Positions 28,701 through 37,040 of a stretch of DNA of 64,000 nucleotides are shown here, in pieces. Origin of the DNA: an uncultured Latescibacterota bacterium (lineage in GTDB: Bacteria > Latescibacterota > UBA2968); the NCBI GenBank assembly GCA_958295785.1, contig OY282377.1, positions 4,156,896-4,220,895 of the forward strand. Reading direction: 5' to 3'. Position numbers and translations under genes: made by a program. The notes below the pieces were generated by a model. The model was not told the origin of the DNA, did no database searches, and was given only the letters and a program-made list of their open reading frames with translations. Position 1 is the first letter of the stretch. Every line of letters starts with the position of its first letter.

Positions 28701-29018
28701 ATGGGCTGGCCCTTACCATTTTTCTTTCAAAATGTACAGGGGGAATTGTTCTTTGACATCGGCGGGGCTTTTGAGCGCGCCGATTGGCGAAGTGGATGGG
28801 TGGCCCGCGATGGCGGGTTCCAACTCAACACGCCGCAAAACTACCGGAAGCGGGAAATCGCAAAATCAAAACCGCAACTTGCCGCTGGGTATGGCTTTGG
28901 CGTGCGCGTGAATCTGGGCTATTTCCTGTTCCGCTACGATCTGGCCTGGCCCACAGACCTCGCGCAAACCTATCACCCGCATCAGTATTTCTCGATTGAT
29001 TTCACGGGGTTGTTTTAA
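25746..29018 (+). CDS. Peptidase MA-like metallopeptidase / TolB beta-propeller / outer-membrane barrel protein
   Basis: A 1090-residue exported protein (signal ending STSAFAQ). Residues about 35-290 form a gluzincin peptidase MA-like domain with H145-E-L-V-H149 and the downstream WIAEGIAEYV glutamate segment. Residues 300-620 hold PD40/TolB propeller repeats (LTWSPDGRHIAFA, PAWSPNGEKIAVA and similar). The C-terminal ~350 residues alternate aromatic strands and end in a YFSIDFTGLF barrel signature, a Bac_surface_Ag-like outer-membrane barrel. It may clip or remodel surface proteins. AAGGAGG lies 6 nt before the ATG, and a terminator lies downstream at 29145. Confidence 0.85.
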   Translation: MKHCFAPVKPIAGLMFVLILGLCVSTSAFAQEYFGKNKVNYSQYAWHYIDSEHFTIYFDKGSLGLAEFVAKEAERSLVHIEKTLKYTLKERYPIVIYNSHNGFSVSNITNAEQSEFTGGFTEFAQGRVVIPFTGSYEDLQHVIHHELVHAVTIELWTGGGWLGSLVTQTSTLPPLWIAEGIAEYVSRYGWHKEHDNFMRDATITGYVPTIEMMSMSYFAYPGGNSVFYMIEQEYGKDKVASFISSFRTAKTPDKALKASLGFGMKELEEKYQLWLKRQYWNEINLRHTPAEMAKNLTEREDEPPSYNLAAALSPQGDKVAYLTNRNGTFDIYLMSAIDGKDLGRLVEGQKSSDFESMFVLRPGLTWSPDGRHIAFAAKSNNKNTLYILDVKKKQIRKRFKFDLDGLFEPAWSPNGEKIAVAGIKDGWSDIYVIDLNDESLTRLTNDPYDERHLDWSPDGAWIAVSSDRPDTTLAFRGGKDFAFGQYDIFLVRADGSEMRRIVAYEDAEESHPVWGADSKHLAFVSDHTGVGNIYIATVDGTQEIYPITNLLSGAQYLDWSADGKKIAFNAFHKGTLDVFVMRDPLVQKKEMADLPRTRFVKRLAGEDKKMFVELQKEKYASRDTAEAEADSAVDSTKREPTKKVAQWIADQEALAAADADADSTEHATTHPVAGSPDMADSGVKDWGEREFQVKKYKLKFKPELFGAQAGFNTFYGVSSLIMLSMSDVMGDHRATLLTSVSFSLKDSNFLLSYAYLKHRTDYGAQLFHTRSYFFANIGNGIDLYADRYYGVAGGLERPFNRFSRLEFNARFVAVDRELLGQIENTPFFTPGFRGIGRGFTSELIDRSRAAIGEVALVGDSALYSLFGAADGHRYRLGFEGSGLGMKFATFRLDYRKYIRLLNEYTFALRMSGGTSYGPNSTVFFVGGVNNPINPTFSTIANVNQSRIFFSSYAWPLRGASLLEMAGDSYVLGNIAFRFPLIRQLAMGWPLPFFFQNVQGELFFDIGGAFERADWRSGWVARDGGFQLNTPQNYRKREIAKSKPQLAAGYGFGVRVNLGYFLFRYDLAWPTDLAQTYHPHQYFSIDFTGLF

Positions 29019-29086
29019 GAAGCTACCAGCCCCTCCCCATCCGCTGATAGCCGAGATGGAAGTTTAGCCACAAAAGGCGAGCGTGT

Positions 29087-29123
29087 GTAGGGGCGATGCC
29101 CCCGTGCTCGCCCAAAGATACAA
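29087..29123 (+). repeat. Dispersed repeat R1, second identical copy
   Basis: Identical over 37 bp to 8779-8815. Flanked by short AAAAGGCGAG direct repeats (29071 and 29122). Confidence 0.85.
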
Positions 29124-29144
29124 AAGGCGAGAGCGTAGCCCATT

Positions 29145-29181
29145 CAAGAGAGGCATGCCGTGCATGTCTCTCTTGTTTTAT
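29145..29181 (+). terminator. Rho-independent terminator after the peptidase/barrel gene
   Basis: A stem of about 14 bp with one mismatch (CAAGAGAGGCATGC paired with GCATGTCTCTCTTG, loop CGT), followed by TTTTAT. It lies between the barrel gene and the Uma2 gene. Confidence 0.8.
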
Positions 29182-29261
29182 GTTCTCGGCGCAGTTGATG
29201 GATGTCGATTTTTTGCGTATTATTGAAGCGGTCACATCTTGAACCAAAAGGAGGGTATATC

Positions 29262-29873
29262 ATGGCAATTGAAACGCCGCGAGAGGTCGAAACACAGCGA
29301 GCCGTTGAAACGCCGCGAGAGGTTGAACCCCTGCGCTGGCAATTTACGGTTGCGGACTTTACGCGCATGGCAGGAGCGGGGATTCTTTCTGAAGATGATC
29401 GAGTCGAACTCATAAATGGGGAGGTACGCGCAATGAGTCCCGTTGGTCCAACGCATGGTGCTGTTATCAATCGGCTAACTATGCTTCTCGCGCCCAGACT
29501 GGTCGGGAAGGCGATTGTGAGTATTCAAAATCCGGTTCAGTTGGACGACTTTTCCGAACCCTTGCCCGATGTTGTGGTTGCACGGTTACGCGATGATTAT
29601 TATGCCCTGGCGCACCCGTCGCCTGACGATGTGTTGTTGCTGATCGAGGTTGCGGATTCCTCGCTGCCTTATGATCGCGGGGAGAAGCGGACGCGCTATG
29701 CCCAAGCGGGCATTCCCGAATACTGGGTGATCGATATTCCGAGAAGGCGCGTGTTTCAGTATGTCGCGCCCGGTGCTACTGGCTATCGCACGGAGCGCGT
29801 TTTGAGCGCGGGCGATGCGATCACCTGCGCTTTTGCATTGGACATCACGCTCTCGGTTGACGAGATTTTCTAA
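29262..29873 (+). CDS. Uma2 family (DUF820) restriction-endonuclease-like protein
   Basis: A 203-residue Uma2 protein of the PD-(D/E)XK fold. The core shows DDRVELINGEVRAMSPVGPTHG, PLPDVVVARLRDDYY with the Asp, LLLIEVADSSLPYDRGEK with the E-x(n)-K positions, and AGIPEYWVIDIPRRRVFQY. These genes are abundant in cyanobacteria and some candidate phyla, and their role is unsettled. Residues 4-20 carry a short internal duplication (ETPREVE twice). AGGAGG lies 6 nt before the ATG. Confidence 0.9.
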   Translation: MAIETPREVETQRAVETPREVEPLRWQFTVADFTRMAGAGILSEDDRVELINGEVRAMSPVGPTHGAVINRLTMLLAPRLVGKAIVSIQNPVQLDDFSEPLPDVVVARLRDDYYALAHPSPDDVLLLIEVADSSLPYDRGEKRTRYAQAGIPEYWVIDIPRRRVFQYVAPGATGYRTERVLSAGDAITCAFALDITLSVDEIF

Positions 29874-29887
29874 CCATAGGATTTGTT

Positions 29888-30202
29888 ATGACGGCAAAAG
29901 AATACTATATGGCGGGGTTGGGCAAATTGGGGACAGGGGATTTGGATGGCGCTATCGCCGAATTTGAAAGGGCCGTTGCAGACGACGCATCGTTTTACAT
30001 GGCGCGTTTGGGATGGGCGCAAGCACTGGACAGGCAGGGAAAGATCGACAATGCGATTGAACAGGTCAATCACGCCTTGAAAATCGTGCCGGACGAGGCA
30101 CTCGCGCATACGAGTCTGTCGCGGTTGTATCAGCAAAAAGGCATGATCGAAGAGGCCGAAAGGGAAATGGCGATTTCGCAAAAACTTTCTCAAAATATCT
30201 GA
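29888..30202 (+). CDS. Small TPR protein
   Basis: A 104-residue cytoplasmic protein made of about 2.5 tetratricopeptide repeats (YYMAGLGKLGTGDLDGAIAEF, then ARLGWAQALDRQGKIDNAIE). It is probably a protein-interaction module. AGGA lies 7-8 nt upstream of the ATG. It sits 3 bp before the GWxTD gene, also TPR-rich, so the two are likely co-translated and may interact. Confidence 0.8.
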   Translation: MTAKEYYMAGLGKLGTGDLDGAIAEFERAVADDASFYMARLGWAQALDRQGKIDNAIEQVNHALKIVPDEALAHTSLSRLYQQKGMIEEAEREMAISQKLSQNI

Positions 30203-30205
30203 AAC

Positions 30206-32206
30206 ATGGCGCGAGCACAGAACATGAGGACGTCCGGGATGGGCGTCCTTTTTGCGTTGATCCTCGTGGCATCGGCAAGTGCAAATCCGGTCGATTCCCT
30301 GCTGGCCCGCGTGCAGAGCGACACGGCTAAACCGCTCGAATACCGCATTGACCTGCTCAAAAAAGCCCTGCGTGCGGGCCGCGACCGCGCAGATGTTTGC
30401 GCGGCATTGGGCGCGTTGTTGATGAAAAAAAATACGCCTGCCGCACGGTTGCGCGCGGACCGCTATATTTATCGCGCGATAGTATTGGAGCCCGAAAATA
30501 TCGAATACCGCCTCTTGTACGCGACTTTGCAACGCAAAAAGGGCTTTCGCTACAATGCCATGAACGGTTTCAAGAAAGTGCTCGCCCTCGATTCCACGCA
30601 GGTGCAAGCGGCATGCGAGGTGGGCGATTATTATTTGCAGGACATGTTGAAATACGTGGATGCGCGGCGGTTTGACGGCGGCGGCAGCATGCGGTCTTTT
30701 GCAATGGAAAGTGTGCAAACCGCCGCGCATTACTACCGCTACGCGCGATCCCGCGATCCCTATTGCAAACGCGCGTATTACGGGTTGGGGATGCTGAGTA
30801 TAGAAGGAGGGTATGCCGAAGATTTGATAGCGATAGCGCGAGAACTATTAGTCCGATGGCCGAGGGATCGCGACGGGCTTTTGTTTTTGGGGTTGGGGTA
30901 TTACGCGACCGAAAAGTTCGACGCGGCGGGCACGGCATTTGATAGGGCGTATATGCAGATGGATTCGGTCGGGCAGGCCGCCATGACATCGGTGGCATTG
31001 CTCGGCGGCAAAGATGGGGACGCGCTTTTTTGGCAAGGCCGAGACCCTTTGTTTCTCACGCCTGTGAACGAGCGAAAGCTGGCCCACCGAGGGCGGGTCG
31101 CGTACGCGAATTTGCGATTTGGGTTGCCAGATGAGGGGATTGCGGGATGGGAAACGGATATGGGCAAGGCGTGGATTCGCTACGGTCGTTATGTCAATCG
31201 CGTGAGAACCCTGATTCCGCATCGAGAGATTTGGACGTACGAGGATTTTTCACTGGCCTTTTTTTCCTACGATTCCGTGCATTGGAAATTGGAATTGATG
31301 AAGGATCAGCACTGGGCACTCGTTCCGGGCGGGTGGGGCCGAAGCCAAGTCTTGGCGAGGGATTTTTATTTGTCCGAGCGATATGTGGATCCGTATCGCG
31401 ATCAGAAATACGAATTGCCCGCGCAGGTGGGATTTTTCAAGGCCGGAAAAGGGCGCGTCAAAGTGGCCCTGTCATGGGGCGTGCCCAAGCGCGCATTGCA
31501 ATATCTCGAGCTCTATGAAACTCATCAAGTCGAGGTCGATGCCGGCGTTTTCGTTCACAAATACAATGGGCAAGTGGTTGAGCAAATCAGGTGGCGACCC
31601 GAGACATTTCGAGATGTTTGGCGCGATTCCATGAAAAGTCGCTATTTGTTGGGCCAGCGCGAGGTCGTTGTGCCGCCGGATTCACTGGCATTGTCTTTGG
31701 AAATCAGGGATGAGGGGAAGCAGACCGTGGGCGTGTTCCGCGACACCATCTTTGTACAGGCATTTCCCGATGATGAGGTGGCGATGAGTTCGGTCGTGTT
31801 GGCTTCGCAGGTGGCGGAGGATAACGCGGGAATTGAGGTCATACCCAATCCATTGAGAACTTATGGCGCGGGGGAATTGCTGCATCTCTATTTTGAGATC
31901 TACAATTTGGCGCGTGACGAATTTGGGCAGACCGATTTTTCGGTGACTTATCGGATTGGGCCGCCGGATTTGCGGCGTTTTGCCGATCCCCAAGACCGCA
32001 AGGCCATCGCGCAATTGGGCCGAAGCGATGCGCTGTGGCGCGTTTCCGTGAGCACGGATTACCGAGGCAAACAGACGCACGCGCCGATTTATTTGGCCGT
32101 CGATTTGAGCGAGTTGGGGCCCGGGGTACACTTGCTGTCGCTGGTCGTCACGGATCGCCAAACCGGACTGCAAACCTGGCGCGAAACCCTGTTTCGCATT
32201 TTGTAA
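30206..32206 (+). CDS. TPR plus GWxTD-domain exported protein
   Basis: A 666-residue protein with a signal peptide (VLFALILVASASA). Residues 40-270 are TPR-like helices, and around residue 310 comes GWETDMGKAWIRYGR, the hallmark of GWxTD proteins, which are confined to a few FCB-type and related phyla. The C-terminal half is a beta-rich domain. The function of the family is unknown; it is probably periplasmic or outer-membrane associated. An alternative start at 30224 is possible because neither ATG has a strong ribosome-binding site. Confidence 0.75.
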   Translation: MARAQNMRTSGMGVLFALILVASASANPVDSLLARVQSDTAKPLEYRIDLLKKALRAGRDRADVCAALGALLMKKNTPAARLRADRYIYRAIVLEPENIEYRLLYATLQRKKGFRYNAMNGFKKVLALDSTQVQAACEVGDYYLQDMLKYVDARRFDGGGSMRSFAMESVQTAAHYYRYARSRDPYCKRAYYGLGMLSIEGGYAEDLIAIARELLVRWPRDRDGLLFLGLGYYATEKFDAAGTAFDRAYMQMDSVGQAAMTSVALLGGKDGDALFWQGRDPLFLTPVNERKLAHRGRVAYANLRFGLPDEGIAGWETDMGKAWIRYGRYVNRVRTLIPHREIWTYEDFSLAFFSYDSVHWKLELMKDQHWALVPGGWGRSQVLARDFYLSERYVDPYRDQKYELPAQVGFFKAGKGRVKVALSWGVPKRALQYLELYETHQVEVDAGVFVHKYNGQVVEQIRWRPETFRDVWRDSMKSRYLLGQREVVVPPDSLALSLEIRDEGKQTVGVFRDTIFVQAFPDDEVAMSSVVLASQVAEDNAGIEVIPNPLRTYGAGELLHLYFEIYNLARDEFGQTDFSVTYRIGPPDLRRFADPQDRKAIAQLGRSDALWRVSVSTDYRGKQTHAPIYLAVDLSELGPGVHLLSLVVTDRQTGLQTWRETLFRIL

Positions 32207-32215
32207 GCCCCGGCA

Positions 32216-33217
32216 TTAGCGCGTCTGTTTTTCCGCCTTTTGACGCCACAGCAACCGGATCAGGGGCGGGCCGCCAAAAAGAATAAACCCGAAGAGCGCG
32301 ACCGCGTGTACCGATGTGGCAAATGCCAGCGCGAGTTCCTCGGGCACCTGGTAAAAGAGGTGGAGGGTTTGGGCGCAAAAGAGGTGATACGCGCCGATGC
32401 CGCCCGGCGCGGGGATGACAAACCCGATAGTGGCGAAGGTCATGACGACCAGGGCTTCAAACAGACCGAGGTTGTATTGATCAGCCAAATCAAAGCTGTA
32501 AAAGGGCAAGTACATGGCGAGCCAATAAAGGCTGTTGAGAACGAGCGTGGAGACCAAAATCCCCGCATAACCCTCGACTGTGTGAATGGCGCGCAAGCCC
32601 TGTAAAGCGGAACGCAATAAGTGGGTCACTTTGTCGGCCAGTGCGGGAGAAAGACGCGCCAACAAGCGGTGAAAGACCACCAACCCCGGTTCGCCGCGCA
32701 CGGAAAGCAGGCCCAAAAAGACGAATGCAAACAGAATGATCGGCAAGGCCAGCAACGCGACTTGCTCAAGGCCGGGGAATGCCGCGCCGATTTGCTCGCG
32801 GGCAAAGAAGAGCACCACGCCAAAGGTGATCAACAAGGTGAGGACATCGAGCAGGCGTTCGACGACCACAGTCGCCAAAATCGCGCTGATGCCGGTGGGA
32901 TGATCCCGTTCAAGGGCCAAGGCACGCGCCACTTCGCCAGCGCGCGGAAAAACGCAGTTGCCCGCATAGGCGACCATCACGGCCCAAAACGCCGAGCGCG
33001 TGGAAATATCCGGGGCAATGGGCGCGAGCAAAACGCGCCACCGCCACGCGCGCGGAATGCCCGAAGCAATGACGGTGAGGCCGGACGCGATCAACCACAA
33101 GGGGTTGGCGGTTTGAAAGGCGTGTTGGAGGAGTGCCCCATTGACATTCCGAAACGCGGCCCACAAAAAGCCCCCCATGAGGACGAGGCTGACCGCGAGT
33201 TTGAGAGCGGTTTTCAT
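32216..33217 (-). CDS. YbhN/LPG_synthase_TM-like integral membrane protein
   Basis: A 333-residue protein with about eight hydrophobic helices. The UPF0104/lysylphosphatidylglycerol synthase TM signature is seen in NCVFPRAGEVARALAL, VVVERLLDVLTLL and FVIPAPGGIGAYHL. Relatives are flippase-like membrane proteins without the soluble acyltransferase domain, so aminoacyl transfer is not expected. The ATG at 33217 overlaps the era stop as ATGA, which fixes the start. Last gene of a five-gene minus-strand operon. Confidence 0.85.
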   Translation of the reverse strand: MKTALKLAVSLVLMGGFLWAAFRNVNGALLQHAFQTANPLWLIASGLTVIASGIPRAWRWRVLLAPIAPDISTRSAFWAVMVAYAGNCVFPRAGEVARALALERDHPTGISAILATVVVERLLDVLTLLITFGVVLFFAREQIGAAFPGLEQVALLALPIILFAFVFLGLLSVRGEPGLVVFHRLLARLSPALADKVTHLLRSALQGLRAIHTVEGYAGILVSTLVLNSLYWLAMYLPFYSFDLADQYNLGLFEALVVMTFATIGFVIPAPGGIGAYHLFCAQTLHLFYQVPEELALAFATSVHAVALFGFILFGGPPLIRLLWRQKAEKQTR

Positions 33218-34095
33218 GAATACCCCAGGCCGCGAAGGGCCGCGTCTTTTTTTCGCCAATTTTCATAGACCCTGACGTGCAGGTCGAGGTAGATGGGGCG
33301 GTCCAAAAAGGCTTCAATTTTTTTGCGCGCATGCTGCCCAATGGTTTTAAGCGTTTTGCCTCCGCGTCCGATCACAATGCCTTTTTGAGACTGGCGTTCG
33401 ACAATGATATTGGCCTGAATATAGACCTTGGGGCGGTCTTCTTCATACGCCTCGATGCCGATGGCCGTTGCATAAGGCAGTTCTTGGCGGAGTTGGTGAA
33501 ACACTTCCTCGCGAATGAGTTCGGCGACAAAAAATCTTTCCGGCTGTTCGGTGAGCATATCCTCCGGGTAGTATTGCGGGCCTTCTGGCAAGGCGTGGCG
33601 CAGGGCCGCGTGGAGTTCGGGCACACCCTGCCCGCTGATGGCCGACACAGACAAAACCGCCCGGGTGCAAAGCGAGGCGCGAACCCGTTGCTCGCAACGT
33701 TGGGCCTGGGCGCGCGAGATGAGGTCCGCCTTGTTGATGGCGACGATCTTGGGCATTTCCCACTGTTCAAACGTGCGTTGCACCTCCGCGTCAAAAGAGG
33801 CGTCAAATTTTGAGCCATCGACAATGCCCAAAAGCACGTCTGCACTTTGGGATGCACGCCCGATTTGCCGGTTCATAAATTCGTGCAGGCGATAGCGCGC
33901 AGACAACAGACCGGGGGTGTCGAGAAACATCATTTGCACCTGATTGTCCGTCACAATCCCCAGAATATTGTTGCGGGTTGTTTGGGGCTTGGGCGAAATA
34001 ATCGACAACCGCTCCCCCACCAGCGCGTTAAACAGCGTGGATTTGCCGACATTGGCCCGGCCCGCGATGATGATATATCCAGATTTGAAAGCCAT
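33214..34095 (-). CDS. era: Era GTPase (16S rRNA maturation)
   Basis: A 293-residue GTPase. G1 is GRANVGKS (12-19), G3 DTPGL, G4 NKAD, and G5 SAISG. The C-terminal KH domain includes GIVIGRGGKTLKTIG. Era binds the 3' end of 16S rRNA and assists 30S assembly; it is inner-membrane associated. It lies between a PorV-like gene (8 bp upstream) and a YbhN-like gene with which it overlaps by 4 bp. Confidence 0.97.
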   Translation of the reverse strand: MAFKSGYIIIAGRANVGKSTLFNALVGERLSIISPKPQTTRNNILGIVTDNQVQMMFLDTPGLLSARYRLHEFMNRQIGRASQSADVLLGIVDGSKFDASFDAEVQRTFEQWEMPKIVAINKADLISRAQAQRCEQRVRASLCTRAVLSVSAISGQGVPELHAALRHALPEGPQYYPEDMLTEQPERFFVAELIREEVFHQLRQELPYATAIGIEAYEEDRPKVYIQANIIVERQSQKGIVIGRGGKTLKTIGQHARKKIEAFLDRPIYLDLHVRVYENWRKKDAALRGLGYS

Positions 34096-34103
34096 GTTGT
34101 CAC

Positions 34104-35033
34104 CTAAAAAAACAGGGTGGCCGAAATGCGGTACGTGTTGTCGAGTTGGTCGTGTTCGAGGAAGGCGAGGTCAAGGCCAAAGCGACTCAGTTGCAGGCCG
34201 GTGCCTGCTGTAAAGTGCCCGTCCCTGCGCCCGAGGCGAAACGCAACGCGCTGTTGCAAGCGGTATTCAATGCCCAGTTGGATGCTGCGCGCGTTTTCCC
34301 GAGTCGGTTTTTGGTCGTTTATGCGCGTGCTAACACTGACCGTTATCTCGCCGCCGGGCACGGCGCGTTGAAAGGCCGTGCCAATGAGCAACGACGGTGA
34401 AACGCGATCTGTGACGCCGTCGGGAAATGCGATGCGCGTCTTGGTGAGGTCGCGCAGGGTCGCGCCGATGCGGAATGTTGAGATGGGCAAATAGAGCGCG
34501 CCGAAGTCCATGCCGATGCCGGTTCCGATGCCCACGCCCAAGTCGCGCCTGATGAGTTTCACGCCCGCGCCCAAGCGCAATTTGTCCGTTATCCGCCGCC
34601 CATAAGCGATCCGAAAAACGTAATCGGTCGTGCCGATCTCGTCGGTGATGACCGGGCGATTGTCCGGGCCGATGGGCCGATTGGGGTCTTCCAAACTCGT
34701 CAGGGCAATGGCGTCAACGCCTGCGCGCACAATGCCCACGCCCATGCCGCCTTTGAAGATGGGCACGCGCGCGGCAAAAACATCGTGATTGACACTGCCG
34801 CCAAATTGCTCGGCGTGTTGGAGGTGGATTTCTCGCACGGGCGACACTTGGGCCAGGCCCGCGGGGTTCCAATAGACAGCGGTGGCGTCCAAACTGAGCG
34901 CGACGTATGCGCTGCCCATGCCCAAGGCGCGCGCGCCTGCACCCAACAGGAGGGGATCGCCCGCATAGTGGCCCGTTTGTGCATGGGCCGCACTGGTCAG
35001 CGCGAATATCAGACAAGTCGCAATGCGTTTCAA
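34104..35033 (-). CDS. PorV/PorQ-like outer-membrane protein
   Basis: A 309-residue protein with a signal peptide (IATCLIFALTSAAHAQ) and the diagnostic start GAGARALGMGSAYVALSLDATAVYWNPAGLA, seen here in pieces, of the PorV/PorQ/UPF0164 FadL-like family. Alternating strands run to a C-terminal aromatic (TYRISATLFF). Relatives act in type IX secretion or as general porin-like proteins. I choose a TTG start at 35033 because it overlaps the upstream stop as TTGA and gives a proper signal peptide; a longer start at 35120 lacks both. Confidence 0.8.
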   Translation of the reverse strand: MKRIATCLIFALTSAAHAQTGHYAGDPLLLGAGARALGMGSAYVALSLDATAVYWNPAGLAQVSPVREIHLQHAEQFGGSVNHDVFAARVPIFKGGMGVGIVRAGVDAIALTSLEDPNRPIGPDNRPVITDEIGTTDYVFRIAYGRRITDKLRLGAGVKLIRRDLGVGIGTGIGMDFGALYLPISTFRIGATLRDLTKTRIAFPDGVTDRVSPSLLIGTAFQRAVPGGEITVSVSTRINDQKPTRENARSIQLGIEYRLQQRVAFRLGRRDGHFTAGTGLQLSRFGLDLAFLEHDQLDNTYRISATLFF

Positions 35034-35623
35034 GGGTCGGTCTCGCGTGATGGGGGGATGAGGATCGCGGCGGTGCCCGGGCGCAGAGCCGAACCGAGGG
35101 CTTTGATATCCTCGGGCCACAGCGCGATATATGGCGTGGTGTCTGTTGACATTCCACTATCTTGAACGACGAGGTCGGGCGCGAAATAGAGGCGGGAGCG
35201 GTGGCGAGGCCCTTCGAGCAGGCGTCCGAAAAAGTCGAGGGGCAAAAGCCGACCGCGCAATCGCAGGTTTGCATTGCCCGGCTCGACCGAAAAGGGATCG
35301 ATGCGGCGCGCAAACCGATAGGTCTGCGTATGCTCGGCACTCATAGGCGACAGGTCGAGAATGGGACACGTTCTCAAAATATTGCCATTGGCCTTGAGGT
35401 GAACGCGCTTTGCCGCGAGGTCGATCACGAGGTAGAAATCGCCTGTTCGGACTTGATCGAGTTCGAGAATCAGGGCGTCTCTTTGGTTTTGGAGCGCGAT
35501 CTCGTCCCGACCAAATACAGGGGGTTGCGCGAGGAGCAAACCGATCAGTAAATATAGACCCGGTCGCCAACTTGAAGGGTGAGATGCACAAAGGCGAGGT
35601 CGTCGTCGTTGAGGCGAATACAT
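35030..35623 (-). CDS. Degenerate L,D-transpeptidase-like paralogue
   Basis: About 197 residues from the ATG at 35623; the start is uncertain because the signal-like segment LYLLIGLLLAQPPVFG begins only near codon 23. FYLVIDLAAKRVHLKANG matches the N-terminal strand pair of the YkuD fold, parallel to YIVIDTVHNRLQVWRDN in the upstream gene, but there is no catalytic HxxSHGC motif. It looks like a duplicated, catalytically dead copy. It overlaps both neighbours, by 79 nt upstream and 4 nt downstream. Confidence 0.65.
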   Translation of the reverse strand: MYSPQRRRPRLCASHPSSWRPGLYLLIGLLLAQPPVFGRDEIALQNQRDALILELDQVRTGDFYLVIDLAAKRVHLKANGNILRTCPILDLSPMSAEHTQTYRFARRIDPFSVEPGNANLRLRGRLLPLDFFGRLLEGPRHRSRLYFAPDLVVQDSGMSTDTTPYIALWPEDIKALGSALRPGTAAILIPPSRETDP

Positions 35624-36147
35624 CCGTGCGTGATATGCCGTCCGAGCAGGGCGGGATAAAGGGTGCCGTGGATTTCGTAGCCCTCGCCCAGTTCGAGGGC
35701 ATAAGCACCTAAGGTCGTTTGGTCGAGGCGGCGAAAGGCCCATGGCAATGCCGGGGGTTCTTCGCCACTTTCGACAAAGGCCCATAAGGGTTTGGCCCAG
35801 ATGGGATCTGTCACTTTACGCAAAATTGTTCTGACGCCCAGTGGGGTGTGAAATTGCCAGCGCGCCGAATCCCCTGGGCGAAGCAATACTTTGCCGCTGC
35901 CAGTCGCACAGGTCGCTTCGCGCATCACCCGATTGTCGCGCCACACTTGAAGGCGGTTGTGGACCGTATCAATGACGATATAGGTTTTCGCCGCGTGGCG
36001 GTTCAGGGTTTCGCGGAGGGATGCGATTTCGGCCTGGAGTTGTTCGAATTCCATATCCCGCGCAGAGGACTGCTGGCAGAAACCAAAGCACAAAAACAGG
36101 GCGATCAATAGAGATAGGCGCGTGGTGTGGATCGGGAATTGTTTCAT
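35545..36147 (-). CDS. L,D-transpeptidase (YkuD domain)
   Basis: A 200-residue exported protein with signal peptide LSLLIALFLCFGFC. A short coiled segment is followed by the YkuD domain with Y-E-I-HGT and the catalytic ITHGCIRL motif. L,D-transpeptidases make 3-3 peptidoglycan cross-links or attach proteins to the wall in the periplasm. AAGGGG lies about 7 nt before the ATG. First gene of the operon leading to era. Confidence 0.9.
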   Translation of the reverse strand: MKQFPIHTTRLSLLIALFLCFGFCQQSSARDMEFEQLQAEIASLRETLNRHAAKTYIVIDTVHNRLQVWRDNRVMREATCATGSGKVLLRPGDSARWQFHTPLGVRTILRKVTDPIWAKPLWAFVESGEEPPALPWAFRRLDQTTLGAYALELGEGYEIHGTLYPALLGRHITHGCIRLNDDDLAFVHLTLQVGDRVYIY

Positions 36148-36224
36148 TATGACCCCTTCGCAAAATGGGGGAGAGACTTGATCCTCTCATCCGTGGCGGG
36201 CATAGGGTAGGTCCCAGAAATTGC

Positions 36225-36257
36225 AAAACCGAGACGCTTTTTGCACGCCTCGGTTTT
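36225..36257 (-). terminator. Bidirectional rho-independent terminator
   Basis: An AACCGAGNCG/CGNCTCGGTT stem with an A-rich loop, T runs on both strands. It lies directly after the coiled-coil lipoprotein gene on the minus strand and before the transpeptidase operon. Confidence 0.75.
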
Positions 36258-36285
36258 TGTGTTTTGAGCAACTATCGGAAGGGGA

Positions 36286-36897
36286 TTACATACGCAGATA
36301 CCAGGGTTTGTTCTGTTCTTTCCAGTCTTCGATCTTCTGGAGAGCCATCGCGATAGAACCCTGAACCTGAGACAACTGGGTTTCTGAATCTTGTGCACGG
36401 GCGAGTGCGTCATTGTATTTCCCGCTGTCGAGGTTGCTGCGCGCATCGCTCGCATTGGCTTCGGCCTGATTGAGATCGGCGTTGAGTTGATCGAGATCAC
36501 CGTCCGCGCCTTTGCCCCGAGGGGCTTCGCCCAAACTGCCTCTGGTGTCTGAAATGCCGAGCATGACGCGGTCAATGATCATTTGGGTTTCCGCGCTGAT
36601 CTCGGTCTTTCTGGTCTCGGCTTCCGCTTTGGCGCGGTCAAACAAGTCTTTTGCCTGCATATAACCCGCCGTGGCCTCATCGTGCTCTTTTTGCTCAAAG
36701 TTGCTGTTGGCATCGTCAATGGTGCTGGTGGCCGAACGATAGGTGTCGGCAGCATAAATATCGGCTTCCGCTGCTTTGGCCGCGTCTTGGGCAACCATCG
36801 CTTCTTCTTGCGCTTTCAGGTCGGCCTCGTTGGGCCGACAACCCGAGATGGCAAGTGCCAATACGAGAACTGTGCAAAGGCTTAAAATGGGTCGCAT
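36286..36897 (-). CDS. Coiled-coil lipoprotein (DUF4398-like)
   Basis: A 203-residue lipoprotein with lipobox LAISGC (Cys20). The mature protein is almost wholly helical and rich in Ala, Asp, Glu and Gln, with repeats such as AKDLFDRAKAEAETRK and NLDSGKYNDALARAQDSE that resemble paired TPR/DUF4398 helices. Likely periplasmic and scaffolding. AAGGAG lies 7 nt before the ATG, and a terminator follows. Confidence 0.75.
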   Translation of the reverse strand: MRPILSLCTVLVLALAISGCRPNEADLKAQEEAMVAQDAAKAAEADIYAADTYRSATSTIDDANSNFEQKEHDEATAGYMQAKDLFDRAKAEAETRKTEISAETQMIIDRVMLGISDTRGSLGEAPRGKGADGDLDQLNADLNQAEANASDARSNLDSGKYNDALARAQDSETQLSQVQGSIAMALQKIEDWKEQNKPWYLRM

Positions 36898-37040
36898 CGT
36901 GAAACTCCTTGTTTGCTGTTGGATGAAACATTGTTCCCCGCGAGTGTATTGGGAAGATAAAACACATTTTTCAACTTGTCAATACCAATTTGGGAACCTA
37001 CGCACAGGAGCAACCTGCAATGAGCGAAGCGCGTATTCTG

